From: Mucilaginibacter xinganensis
Lineage (GTDB): Bacteria > Bacteroidota > Bacteroidia > Sphingobacteriales > Sphingobacteriaceae
Direction: 5' to 3'
Assembly: GCF_002257585.1 (NCBI RefSeq)
Contig: NZ_CP022743.1
Location: forward strand, 496,001-560,000
Length of the DNA: 64,000 bases
Position numbers and translations under genes: made by a program. The notes under the pieces are model-generated. The model had not been told where the DNA came from, made no database searches, and worked only from the letters and a program-made list of their open reading frames with translations. Positions 43,647 to 51,811 of this stretch are shown one piece after another (within the stretch, counting starts at the first letter, position 1; each line of letters starts with the position of its first letter).

Positions 43647-44657
43647 ATGAAACTGACTTACCAACCCTTCGAACTGCTGCTGAAGCACACTTTCACCATC
43701 GCCAAATTTTCGCGTACATCCACCCCTGTCATGCTCATTCAAATAGCGCACGAGGGTAAAATTGGCTATGGCGAAGCATCAATGGTGCCTTACATGGGCG
43801 AAAGCTTTGAAACGGCAACCGACTTTTTAAGTAAGGTAGATGCCCGTCAATTTCAATATCCGTTTGATTTTGGGTCGATAATAGCTTATTTGGACAACAT
43901 TGCCCCGGGCAACCCCGCTATTAAAGCCGGAATTGACATAGCCTTGCACGACTTGGAAGGGAAGCTGCAGAATAAACCCTGCTGGCAGCTGCTCGGAAGC
44001 GATCCTTCAAAAATGCCGGCAACCAGCTATACCATTGGTATAGATACGCCCGAAGTGATCATCAAAAAAGTAAAGGAAGCGCCTAATTGTAAAATCATCA
44101 AAGTGAAACTTGGCCGGGATAGCGACCGTGAGCTGATAAAAACCATCCGCTCGGTAACGGATAAGCCCCTGTTTGTTGATGCAAACCAGGGCTGGACCGA
44201 TTTGGAACAAAGCCTTGACCTGATCCACTGGCTGCATGAGCAGGGTGTATTACTGATTGAACAGCCTATGCTGAAAACCGATATAGACAGCAATGCGTGG
44301 CTCACCGAACGCAGCCCCATTCCCTTAATTGGCGACGAAGCGGTGCAGCGCCTTGCGGACGTTGAAAAGGCAAGAGGTGTTTATCATGGCATTAACATTA
44401 AACTGATGAAATCTGCCGGGATGCATGAGGCAAATCAAATGATCTTAAAAGCAAAAGAGCTGGGCTTAAAACTGATGATAGGCTGCATGAGCGAAACCAG
44501 CTGCGCCACCCTTGCCGGCATAGCCCTTGCCCCCCAATGCGATTGGGCCGACCTTGACGGGCCGTTTTTAACCAGCAATAATCCCTACCAAATGCCGGAT
44601 TTTGCGGATGGTAAATGGGTGTTGGGGAATGATGCCGGGCTGGGGATAAGGCACTAA
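43647..44657 (+). CDS. Dipeptide epimerase (L-Ala-D/L-Glu epimerase type), enolase superfamily
   Basis: A 336-residue enzyme of the muconate lactonizing subgroup. The capping domain begins MKLTYQPFELLLKHTF and has GYGEASMVPY. The barrel shows the Lys pair in KIIKVKLGRD, metal ligands in FVDANQGW (Asp), LIEQPM (Glu) and IGDEAV (Asp), the catalytic Lys in INIKLMKSAGM and the late CMSETS. Such enzymes epimerise L-Ala-D-Glu released from cell-wall peptides, letting the cell reuse them; the exact dipeptide is inferred. The frame extends 25 codons upstream, but the ATG at 43647 fits the family and the promoter. Confidence 0.9.
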   Translation: MKLTYQPFELLLKHTFTIAKFSRTSTPVMLIQIAHEGKIGYGEASMVPYMGESFETATDFLSKVDARQFQYPFDFGSIIAYLDNIAPGNPAIKAGIDIALHDLEGKLQNKPCWQLLGSDPSKMPATSYTIGIDTPEVIIKKVKEAPNCKIIKVKLGRDSDRELIKTIRSVTDKPLFVDANQGWTDLEQSLDLIHWLHEQGVLLIEQPMLKTDIDSNAWLTERSPIPLIGDEAVQRLADVEKARGVYHGINIKLMKSAGMHEANQMILKAKELGLKLMIGCMSETSCATLAGIALAPQCDWADLDGPFLTSNNPYQMPDFADGKWVLGNDAGLGIRH

Positions 44658-44663
44658 TATATA

Positions 44664-45569
44664 TTATTTATCACTCAGCATTATCGGATTCCCGCCTTTA
44701 CCCCCTATGATAATAACTTTGGCGTTTGGCGACAAGGCAATTTCTTTTTGGGCTTTAATGCTCTCGTACATCAGTTGCTTATCAGACAGGCCGGTTGACA
44801 GGATCTTTTGGTAATCTGCAATACCCTGTGCTTCCACGCGTTTACGGTCAGCTTCCTGGCGCTCTTTTTGCAAAACAAACTGCATTTTTTGAGCTTCCTG
44901 CTCGGCCTGGATCTTTGATTCAATGCTTGCGCGAACTGTGGCAGGCAAGGTAATATTGCGCACCAAGATCTGCTGCACCGCAAGGCCATTTTTGGCAAAG
45001 TTATCGGTAATTGATTTATTTATTTTAAACTGGAACTCCTCACGCTTGGTAGAGTAGAGGTCAACCGCTACATAGTTCACCGCATTGTCGCGGATAGCGG
45101 TACGGGTAATAGGGCGTACGATCTTATCTTCGTAATTAACCCCAATATTTTGATAGATGTAGGGCGCTTTAAGCGGGATGACCTTATAAAGTACGGAAAG
45201 ATCAATGGTAACCTCCAATCCGTCTGATGATAAAACACGAATGGCATCATCTCCCTGGATCTGCCCTTCTCCGGTTTTGGCGCTCATGGTATAGTTTTCC
45301 GTCTGGATGCTGAAGGTGGTTACATCAACCAGCGGATTAATGATGTGGAGGCCGCTTTCCAGCACATTGTCCTGCACCTTGCCGAACAGGGTTTGCACGC
45401 CGACTTTACCGGGCTCAATTACTTTAACGGCCGACAATAGCACCCCGATAAGAATTACTAAAACAGCTACTTTATTAATGGTACCGGCAAAACGGCCGGC
45501 AGGTTCGGGTGAGCGTTTGAGCACTATACCCACAATGAGCATAATGACCCCTAAAATTGCGATAAACAT
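44664..45569 (-). CDS. Prohibitin/SPFH family membrane protein
   Basis: A 301-residue protein. Two N-terminal hydrophobic stretches (FIAILGVIMLIVGIVL and VAVLVILIGVLLSAVKVI) precede the prohibitin-type domain: VIEPGKVGVQTLFGKVQDN, GLHIINPLVDVTTF, and ILVRNITLPATVRASIESKI. A coiled coil follows (QAEQEAQKMQFVLQKERQEA). It ends in a Gly- and Ile-rich strand (NAKVIIIGGKGGNPIML). It is the last gene in a tight operon with a small membrane protein and a rhodanese. Such proteins assemble into membrane rings. Confidence 0.92.
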   Translation of the reverse strand: MFIAILGVIMLIVGIVLKRSPEPAGRFAGTINKVAVLVILIGVLLSAVKVIEPGKVGVQTLFGKVQDNVLESGLHIINPLVDVTTFSIQTENYTMSAKTGEGQIQGDDAIRVLSSDGLEVTIDLSVLYKVIPLKAPYIYQNIGVNYEDKIVRPITRTAIRDNAVNYVAVDLYSTKREEFQFKINKSITDNFAKNGLAVQQILVRNITLPATVRASIESKIQAEQEAQKMQFVLQKERQEADRKRVEAQGIADYQKILSTGLSDKQLMYESIKAQKEIALSPNAKVIIIGGKGGNPIMLSDK

Positions 45570-45578
45570 AGTTTGGGG

Positions 45579-45770
45579 CTACAGGCTTTTTTGGGCCTTT
45601 TTTACTTCTTTTAAAAGCCTAACCTTAAGCACGATAAATATAGCAATAATTGCTGCTGCGCCTATCAAGTATATATAGTTCTTTTGCGCAATGCCGTATT
45701 CGTAACCGGTAATAAGGCACACTAAAATAACTATGTTATATAGCACGTTTAAAAATAACTTTTTGCCCAT
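45579..45770 (-). CDS. Small hypothetical membrane protein (63 aa)
   Basis: A 63-residue protein with two helices (FLNVLYNIVILVCLITGYEYG and YIYLIGAAAIIAIFIVLKV) and a basic tail. It lies 3 bases after the rhodanese gene and 9 bases before the prohibitin gene on the same strand, so it belongs to that operon. No family assigned; the tight spacing is the main evidence that it is real. Confidence 0.75.
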   Translation of the reverse strand: MGKKLFLNVLYNIVILVCLITGYEYGIAQKNYIYLIGAAAIIAIFIVLKVRLLKEVKKAQKSL

Positions 45771-45773
45771 GGC

Positions 45774-46088
45774 TTAATAAACGTTAATGGTAGGGTCAAT
45801 CTGGTCGGCCCACGCTAAAATTCCACCCTGAAGGTTGAAAAGATTGGTGTATCCTTTTTGTTCCAGCTGCATTATTGCTGCTGCACTACGTTTGCCGCTG
45901 CGGCACATTACCACTACCGGCTTGTCTTTTTCAATTTTTTCAGCTTCAATTAAAATTCCACCTAATGGAATTGACAGGCCACCCAGGTTTGACATCTCAT
46001 ATTCAAAGTCTTCCCTTACATCAATTAATTGAAAATCTTCGCCTTTATCTTTTTTGTCTTTCAGGTCCTGTACGCTAATTTCTTTCAT
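45774..46088 (-). CDS. Single-domain rhodanese-like protein
   Basis: A 104-residue rhodanese. It opens ISVQDLKDKKDKGEDFQLID and VREDFEYEMSNLGGLSIPL. The active-site loop is CRSGKRS in VVMCRSGKRSAAAIMQL, with the catalytic Cys, and it closes GYTNLFNLQGGILAWADQID. It probably carries a persulfide for sulfur transfer in the cytosol; no signal peptide is present. First gene of an operon with a small membrane protein and a prohibitin. Confidence 0.93.
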   Translation of the reverse strand: MKEISVQDLKDKKDKGEDFQLIDVREDFEYEMSNLGGLSIPLGGILIEAEKIEKDKPVVVMCRSGKRSAAAIMQLEQKGYTNLFNLQGGILAWADQIDPTINVY

Positions 46089-46108
46089 GTTTTGATCCTA
46101 TAATAATT

Positions 46109-46116
46109 GTCAAAGG
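46109..46116 (-). promoter_or_regulatory. Putative -7 element of the rhodanese operon
   Basis: CAAAGGTA on the plus strand reads TACCTTTG on the minus strand and fits TAnnTTTG, 20 bases before the start at 46088. Confidence 0.5.
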
Positions 46117-46182
46117 TAATTGTTATCATTCAAATATTTAGGTCTGAAATTTGTAACATTCAATGCCTTGCAGCGTTTCATA

Positions 46183-46190
46183 TATGTTTG
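46183..46190 (+). promoter_or_regulatory. Putative -7 element (TATGTTTG) of the DUF4407 gene
   Basis: TATGTTTG fits TAnnTTTG and ends 19 bases before the ATG at 46210, supporting that start over the ATG at 46120. Confidence 0.5.
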
Positions 46191-46209
46191 CAAACAGATA
46201 ATTATTTTA

Positions 46210-47328
46210 ATGAAGAATATTACACGTTTTTTCTGGTTCTGTTCCGGAGCCCATATAGGTACTTTAAAAAAATATCCGCTTGAGCATAATAAATATGTAG
46301 GTATAGGTGCCACTATATTTTTTACGGCAGTATTTGCTTCACTGTCAGGTGGATATGCAATGTATTTTGTGTTTTCCGGCAACCCTTTTGCCGTCGTATT
46401 TGCCATTTTATTTGGCCTGCTTTGGGGCACGGCCATTTTTAACATGGACAGATACATCGTATCAAGCATTGACAAGGCGGGGTCAACCAACCAGCAAATT
46501 TTACAGGCGTCGCCCCGTATTCTGCTGGCTATAATGATAGGGATAGTTATTTCAAGGCCGTTGGAGTTAAAGATCTTTGATAAAGAGATCCGCCAGAAAT
46601 TGAAAACCGCCTACTTAAAAGGGCAGCATCGCAAGATTGATACGCTCACCAAAACCTATACTGAAAAGTATGCGATGGAGCTGGGCAAAAACACCGACCT
46701 TAAAAAAGAAAAAGACTCGCTCGAAAGGGATATCAACCGTTCGCGTGCGCAGCTGAACCAGGAAGTATTCGGCGAAAAAAACGACCAGACATCGGGTATT
46801 ACCGGTTATGGCACTTACGCCAAACAAAAACAGGCCGTTTTGCAGGAGAAGGAGGATCGGTTGAAACAGGTTACCGATAACCAGGCTAAAATGGACAATT
46901 ACCTGAGTGCACGTAAAAACTATGAGGGCGTAAATGATATCCGGCTGTTCAGCGAACACCAACTTGACAGCCTTTCTAATGTGGCTGGTTTCAGCGATCG
47001 CAACTGGGCCCTGGGGCAGCTTTCCTATAACGAAAACGGGACGCGCGACCTTGATACCTTCCTGGCTGAATCATTCATCAGCTGGCTGTTTATCCTGTTT
47101 GAGTGCCTGCCCGTGTTTGTTAAGCTGATGTCGCCCAAAGGCGCCTATGATGTTGCCGTTTCAAAAATTGGCGAAGCCGACATTTATTATGCCGAACGGG
47201 ATAAAGACAGGCATATCCAGGTGATAAATAATGTGTATGATCACCGGCTTGACAAGGATACGGATAGGGAAAAGAAAATAATCTCGGCGCAATCTGACTA
47301 TGACCTTGAACGGCATAATTACGATTAA
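46210..47328 (+). CDS. DUF4407 domain membrane protein
   Basis: A 372-residue protein of the DUF4407 family. It starts MKNITRFFWFCSGAHIGTLK and has helices at IGATIFFTAVFASLSGGYAM, VVFAILFGLLWGTAIFNMD and ILLAIMIGIVISRPLELKIF, then a long coiled-coil (KKEKDSLERDINRSRAQLNQ onward), and a late helix (FLAESFISWLFILFECLPVF) before a charged tail. The function is unknown. The frame is open 30 codons further upstream, but those residues are across the promoter. Confidence 0.9.
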   Translation: MKNITRFFWFCSGAHIGTLKKYPLEHNKYVGIGATIFFTAVFASLSGGYAMYFVFSGNPFAVVFAILFGLLWGTAIFNMDRYIVSSIDKAGSTNQQILQASPRILLAIMIGIVISRPLELKIFDKEIRQKLKTAYLKGQHRKIDTLTKTYTEKYAMELGKNTDLKKEKDSLERDINRSRAQLNQEVFGEKNDQTSGITGYGTYAKQKQAVLQEKEDRLKQVTDNQAKMDNYLSARKNYEGVNDIRLFSEHQLDSLSNVAGFSDRNWALGQLSYNENGTRDLDTFLAESFISWLFILFECLPVFVKLMSPKGAYDVAVSKIGEADIYYAERDKDRHIQVINNVYDHRLDKDTDREKKIISAQSDYDLERHNYD

Positions 47329-47576
47329 TTGCGAAAAGGCCAATTGAACAGCTGCAATATGGAAAAATACGCCGGTTTTCTGCGTGCAGTTATACCTGCC
47401 TACCAATTTTACTCAAAGCAAACCACAGCGATATTTTATACGTATAATCTATAGGTTACCCTGATTTATTAAGAGTTGCCAACAAATGCTTGTAATAATA
47501 TCTACTTTTAGGTTTTGCTATACATAAAGCGGTAAAATTTCGTTATCCATTTTAATGCTGTTAATATAATTGATAT

Positions 47577-48671
47577 ATGGGGAAAATATACCAAAAACAC
47601 CTCCTGCTGATTGTTGGGGGATTATTCGTTTCGCTTTTAATCACTTCTTGCAAAAAGGACCATACGCCCGCACCCACACCGGCACCCAAGCCCATTGCAA
47701 CGCTGGGTCTCTACGAGTTGCAAAGTACTATTTACCGCAGGGTTTTTATTCCCATATCGCAGGTCGGGGACATTAAAAATACTTATTACAGTGTATTTGA
47801 TACAGGTTCTTCCGCCATGACGATGGATGCTGACGGCTTGATACCCGCTTCAATGATTACCAGTACAGGCATAACCATTACCGGCGATTCGCTGGTGGTA
47901 AACGGTATTACAGTTACGAAGCAAACAGCCACCCTTACTTACGGGGATGCAACAAACGGAACAAAAGAATATGGCAACCTTGCCTACGCGATAATAACCA
48001 TAGGCGATGTAAATGGCTCTGTTACCACCAAACGTATCCCTTTCTTTTTATATTATAAAGCAGTTGATGTAAAGTCGGGAACCAGTCTCGGTAAACACGA
48101 AAATGACGTTTTTGGTGTTGGCCCCAATACCAGCTTCAGCAACCTGGCTATTGCAAGCCCATTAAGCTATTTTACAACCGCTGCCAATGTTACTCAGGGT
48201 TTTAAGCTTTCAAAGTTCGACAAAACCGCGTTCAGTACCAACGGTACCTATGTAAAAGATTTACTTACCATCGGGTTGGTGCCTGATGATCTGAATTCCG
48301 CCGGGTTTATAATGCACTCCCTGGTGCATACCTCCGCAGGCTATTCACCAAATATTCCGGCTACTATAGTTTACAATGGTAAAAGTATCCAGGGTAGCCT
48401 TTTGTTTGATACCGGCACGCCTGCTTTTGCCAATATCGAAGACCCCAATGCTACAACCGATCAAACTACCCTGCCGGCAAATTCATCTGTTACTATTACC
48501 ACAACCAGTGGGTTTAGCTACCAGTACACTACCACCAGCGACTATAATCTTACCCAGGTGTTAAACCCTTCCTATACCCATGATCCCCGTACGATCTTCA
48601 GCATTGATTTTTTTACCGATAATGAATTTTTACTGGATTATACCAACCACAGGATTGGGTTAAAGAATTAA
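47577..48671 (+). CDS. Pepsin-like (A1-type) aspartic protease lipoprotein
   Basis: A 364-residue lipoprotein (LLLIVGGLFVSLLITSCKKD, acylated Cys25, then a Pro/Ala spacer). It carries two aspartic protease motifs: FDTGSS with Asp75 and LFDTGT with Asp278, spaced like the two lobes of pepsin. Between them TLTYGDATNGTKEYG matches the pepsin flap with its Tyr, and DVFGVGPN resembles the GILGLG turn. The end, IDFFTDNEFLLDYTNHRIGL, follows the pepsin C-terminal pattern of a strand, a Tyr/Asp and KxGL-type close. Pepsin-type two-lobe enzymes are rare in bacteria. Homology is my reading of motif order; activity is unproven. Confidence 0.72.
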   Translation: MGKIYQKHLLLIVGGLFVSLLITSCKKDHTPAPTPAPKPIATLGLYELQSTIYRRVFIPISQVGDIKNTYYSVFDTGSSAMTMDADGLIPASMITSTGITITGDSLVVNGITVTKQTATLTYGDATNGTKEYGNLAYAIITIGDVNGSVTTKRIPFFLYYKAVDVKSGTSLGKHENDVFGVGPNTSFSNLAIASPLSYFTTAANVTQGFKLSKFDKTAFSTNGTYVKDLLTIGLVPDDLNSAGFIMHSLVHTSAGYSPNIPATIVYNGKSIQGSLLFDTGTPAFANIEDPNATTDQTTLPANSSVTITTTSGFSYQYTTTSDYNLTQVLNPSYTHDPRTIFSIDFFTDNEFLLDYTNHRIGLKN

Positions 48672-48691
48672 TAAATTGTACTTGATTATAT

Positions 48692-48737
48692 AGCAAAGCC
48701 ATCTGAAAACTAAATAAGATGGCTTTGCTGTTTTTTT
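48692..48737 (+). terminator. Terminator after the pepsin-like gene
   Basis: AGCAAAGCCATCT and AGATGGCTTTGCT form a perfect 13-bp stem with a 12-base loop, then seven T. It may also serve the convergent S10 peptidase gene. Confidence 0.9.
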
Positions 48738-48760
48738 AAATATCGTATCCGAAACGGTTG

Positions 48761-50281
48761 CTAATATTTAGCCGGTGTTCCGGGTTTCGCTACTGATTCG
48801 CGGATAAAGGTACGCAGGCTTTCTGCCGCTGCGGCCAGGTCTTCTTTGCGCAGGTACATCATGTGTCCGCTTTTGTAGCCCTCCCATTTTAAACGGTCTT
48901 TAAGCTTGCCACTTGGATCAAGCTGCCAAAGGCTGTATTTTGCGTTAAAGTAATCACAGGCACCATCATAATAGCCCGACTGGATCAGCAGGTGAAGGTA
49001 GGGGTTTTGGGCTATTGCCAACCGTAGATTTTCGCCGGTATGGTTGTTCTTGTCGTCCCATGGCCAAACGTTTCCAAACATATTATATTTAAGGTCGGTT
49101 TTATAGTTTAGCTCGTTACGCAGGTAAATATTAATAGCAGGGGTAAATGCATGCAGCCAGGCAACCAGCTCAGCATTATAATCAGGGCTTTCGCCGCCGG
49201 CCTGCCTGTCAATTCCTTTGTACCTCGAGTCGAGGCGGCCTACGGTAAAGCCTTTATCGCGTAATAACTCTTTCCAGAATAAATCATAAGATACATCGAG
49301 GTTGTTCTGCATGATCACTTTTTCCGAAATACCTGTGTAGCGCGCCATTTTTGCAGCTATTGCTGTGCGTTGTGCATCGTCAATAAAACCACCGCGTGAT
49401 AGCGCCGGGATTAGCTCATTGATGGTAAAGGTCTCCACTTCAGGTAAAAAGGCGGTAAGGTCTTTTTGCTGTAGATCGGCGGAAAGTGCGCCATGGTACC
49501 AGGCCGTAGCTGCAAAATAGGGTAGTTTTAATGCCGCCTGTACCGGGCCGCTGCGCTCTATACCCAAGTCGGTAGGAGATACCAGTATAACGCCGTTCAG
49601 GTACATCCATTGAGAGTTTTGCAATTCAAGCGCCAGGCCTGATGCCCTTGTGGTGCCATAGCTTTCTCCAATTAAAAATTTAGGGGATGCCCAGCGGTTT
49701 TTGCGGGTAACAAAGGTATTGATCCACTCGGCGAGGTATTTAATGTCTTCATTTACACCAAAAAAAGTAGAGCCGGGAGTGCCTTTATCAACAATTCTGG
49801 AATAACCCGTATTTACAGGGTCCAGGTACACAATGTCGGCAACATCCAGGATTGAGTTTTTATTTTCGCCTATGCCATAAGGCTGAATCGGGTAGCCTTC
49901 ATTATCAATATTAAGCAAACGCGGGCCGGTGTAGCCTATCTCCATCCATACCGATGGTGTGCCCGGGCCTCCGTTAAACGAGATCACTAAGGGACGCGAA
50001 GTCCTGTCGGCGACATCGTCCCGCTCGTAATAGGTATAAAATACGCCGGCGATAGGGCGCCCCTCGTTATCCCATATCGGCATGCTGCCTGCGGTTGCAG
50101 TGTAAGGTACAACCTTACCTTTTATGGTTACCTGGTGTTTGGTAACCACCGCAGAATCGACAGATAAAATACGGGATTTTGAAATTGGGTTGGTGTTTTT
50201 TGGAGAGGCGGCTTCAGGTTGTGCAAAGCTTAGCCCGGTAACACAGCAAACTGCTGCAATGGAAAATAAATATTTCTTCAT
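48761..50281 (-). CDS. Secreted S10 family serine carboxypeptidase
   Basis: A 506-residue alpha/beta hydrolase with a signal peptide (LFSIAAVCCVTGLSFAQ). The S10 signatures are FNGGPGTPSVWMEIGYTGP (oxyanion region), DPVNTGYSRI, the nucleophile Ser207 in FLIGESYGTTRASGL, and a late GHMMYL segment with the catalytic His; the Asp lies in the SGYYDGACDYF segment. It removes C-terminal residues from peptides outside the cytosol. Transcribed alone toward the pepsin-like gene. Confidence 0.93.
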   Translation of the reverse strand: MKKYLFSIAAVCCVTGLSFAQPEAASPKNTNPISKSRILSVDSAVVTKHQVTIKGKVVPYTATAGSMPIWDNEGRPIAGVFYTYYERDDVADRTSRPLVISFNGGPGTPSVWMEIGYTGPRLLNIDNEGYPIQPYGIGENKNSILDVADIVYLDPVNTGYSRIVDKGTPGSTFFGVNEDIKYLAEWINTFVTRKNRWASPKFLIGESYGTTRASGLALELQNSQWMYLNGVILVSPTDLGIERSGPVQAALKLPYFAATAWYHGALSADLQQKDLTAFLPEVETFTINELIPALSRGGFIDDAQRTAIAAKMARYTGISEKVIMQNNLDVSYDLFWKELLRDKGFTVGRLDSRYKGIDRQAGGESPDYNAELVAWLHAFTPAINIYLRNELNYKTDLKYNMFGNVWPWDDKNNHTGENLRLAIAQNPYLHLLIQSGYYDGACDYFNAKYSLWQLDPSGKLKDRLKWEGYKSGHMMYLRKEDLAAAAESLRTFIRESVAKPGTPAKY

Positions 50282-50443
50282 ATAAATGATTTGGTCAGCT
50301 ACAAAGGATTTAAAAAAGTTAATAAGCCAGTAAGCATTAATGCTATAAGCTCTACAATACTAAGCTATTCTTGCCGTTTTTGCAACGGGTTCAGTACACA
50401 AAGGCATCCCATATTGTAAAAATATAGTGTCATTAACCAGGCG

Positions 50444-51637
50444 CTATAACGGAAAGCTGAACTTCCCCATCAGCGCAGCGGGGTTACCACCTATGGCCAA
50501 GGGTTCTCCGCTAAGTGCTTCATTACCCAGCAAAGCAAACAGGATAGCTTCCTTGGCATCCGGATCAATACCCAGTTCGCCTGTTTCGGCAATAGTGGCT
50601 TTTGGCATTGCTTTTTTGAGCTGATCAATCATATAACTATTTTTTGCCCCACCGCCACTGGCGAATATTTTGATGTCGTCGGCCTTAAAGTGTTGTAATA
50701 TAAAATCAGTGATGGTTTTGGCTGTGAACGCGCTTAGTGTACACACCAGGTCGGCGTTATTGATGCTTAAAGTAGCGGACCGCTTTTGAGCATCCTCAAC
50801 ATAATTCAAACCGAACAACTCAGGGCCCGTAGTTTTCGGAGCGCTTTCAGCAAAAAACGGATGATCGAGCAGTGTATTTAACAGCGCTTCATTAACGCTT
50901 CCCGAAAAAGCAATTTTTGAGTCTTCGTCATAAGGTTTATCAAAATATTTTCGGGATGCGGCATCAATTAGGGTATTCCCGGGTCCAATATCGGTGCATA
51001 CAATACCGGCATAGTCACCATCTGCGGGTAGCCAGGTCAGGTTTGCAATTCCGCCAATATTTAACAAGATTCTGTCTTCGCCGGGCTTGCCGCCCAGCAA
51101 TACATCGCCATAAAGGGCAAGCGGCGCACCCTCTCCGCCCGCGGCCAGATGTTTTTGCCTGAAATCACTGATGGTAAATATTCCCGTTTTAACAGCAAGG
51201 TGGTCGCCATCGCCAATCTGCAGCGTGGCGTTTGGATAATCCGCCTGGTTATGCAGGCGTTTAGGGGCGTGATAAATGGTTTGGCCATGGCTGGCTATAA
51301 AATCAATTTTCCCCGGGTTAATATGCCACTTGGCAAGCGCTTGCAATACCAGTTCACCATGAAAGCTGCCTATGTATTCGTTCAGCAGGCAAACCTTTTC
51401 CAGGCTGGTTTCTTTACGGGCAAAAACCTGCTGCACTTCTTTTTTAAATGCGTCAGCATAAGGTATAGTGATAAAGTTAACCAGCGAAAATTTGGTTTGC
51501 AGCCCATTGCCGGTAAAGCGGCACAGCGCAATATCAAGCCCGTCAAGCGAGGTACCCGACATAAGGCCAATTCCCATTTTTTCGTGTTTTTGGGCTATGC
51601 TTATAAGCTTTTGCAGGTTGGTATTAAGGGCTAACAT
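50444..51637 (-). CDS. anmK: Anhydro-N-acetylmuramic acid kinase
   Basis: A 397-residue kinase that opens 1,6-anhydro-MurNAc and phosphorylates it to MurNAc-6-phosphate during cell-wall recycling. The AnmK ATP-binding start is IGLMSGTSLDGLDIALCRF, with FIASHGQTIYHAPK, TLQIGDGDHLAVKTGI, DFRQKHLAAGGEGAPLA, VCTDIGPGNTLID and ASGGGAKNSYMIDQL. The N-terminal 20 residues (LQKLISIAQKHEK) before the core are also found in Bacteroidota AnmK, so the longer start is kept. MurNAc-6-P would then need an etherase that is not in the window. Confidence 0.95.
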   Translation of the reverse strand: MLALNTNLQKLISIAQKHEKMGIGLMSGTSLDGLDIALCRFTGNGLQTKFSLVNFITIPYADAFKKEVQQVFARKETSLEKVCLLNEYIGSFHGELVLQALAKWHINPGKIDFIASHGQTIYHAPKRLHNQADYPNATLQIGDGDHLAVKTGIFTISDFRQKHLAAGGEGAPLALYGDVLLGGKPGEDRILLNIGGIANLTWLPADGDYAGIVCTDIGPGNTLIDAASRKYFDKPYDEDSKIAFSGSVNEALLNTLLDHPFFAESAPKTTGPELFGLNYVEDAQKRSATLSINNADLVCTLSAFTAKTITDFILQHFKADDIKIFASGGGAKNSYMIDQLKKAMPKATIAETGELGIDPDAKEAILFALLGNEALSGEPLAIGGNPAALMGKFSFPL

Positions 51638-51711
51638 TGGGCGTAAATTACCTAAATGTTAAGGTAAGTACAAAAGTTAAATTTATAGTGCAACTATCTC
51701 AACATATCTGA

Positions 51712-51719
51712 TATATTTG
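51712..51719 (+). promoter_or_regulatory. Putative -7 element (TATATTTG) of the NagB-LmbE gene
   Basis: TATATTTG fits TAnnTTTG about 90 bases before the ATG at 51812, which would leave a long untranslated leader. Confidence 0.35.
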
Positions 51720-51811
51720 TTTCAACCAATAATTCCAAACTTAAGGCATTTAGGTGTCCGTCCGTAGTAATACAGGCTTAAAACCACATACTTAAACCAA
51801 AAAACAAATAA

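Noticed and set aside
43593..43751. N-terminal extension of the hypothetical gene 42603-43592
   Set aside because: It would run across the start of the divergent epimerase gene; the ATG at 43592 leaves a normal promoter gap.
46110..46490. 126-residue minus-strand ORF upstream of the rhodanese gene
   Set aside because: Opposite the DUF4407 gene and crossing its promoter; no family pattern.
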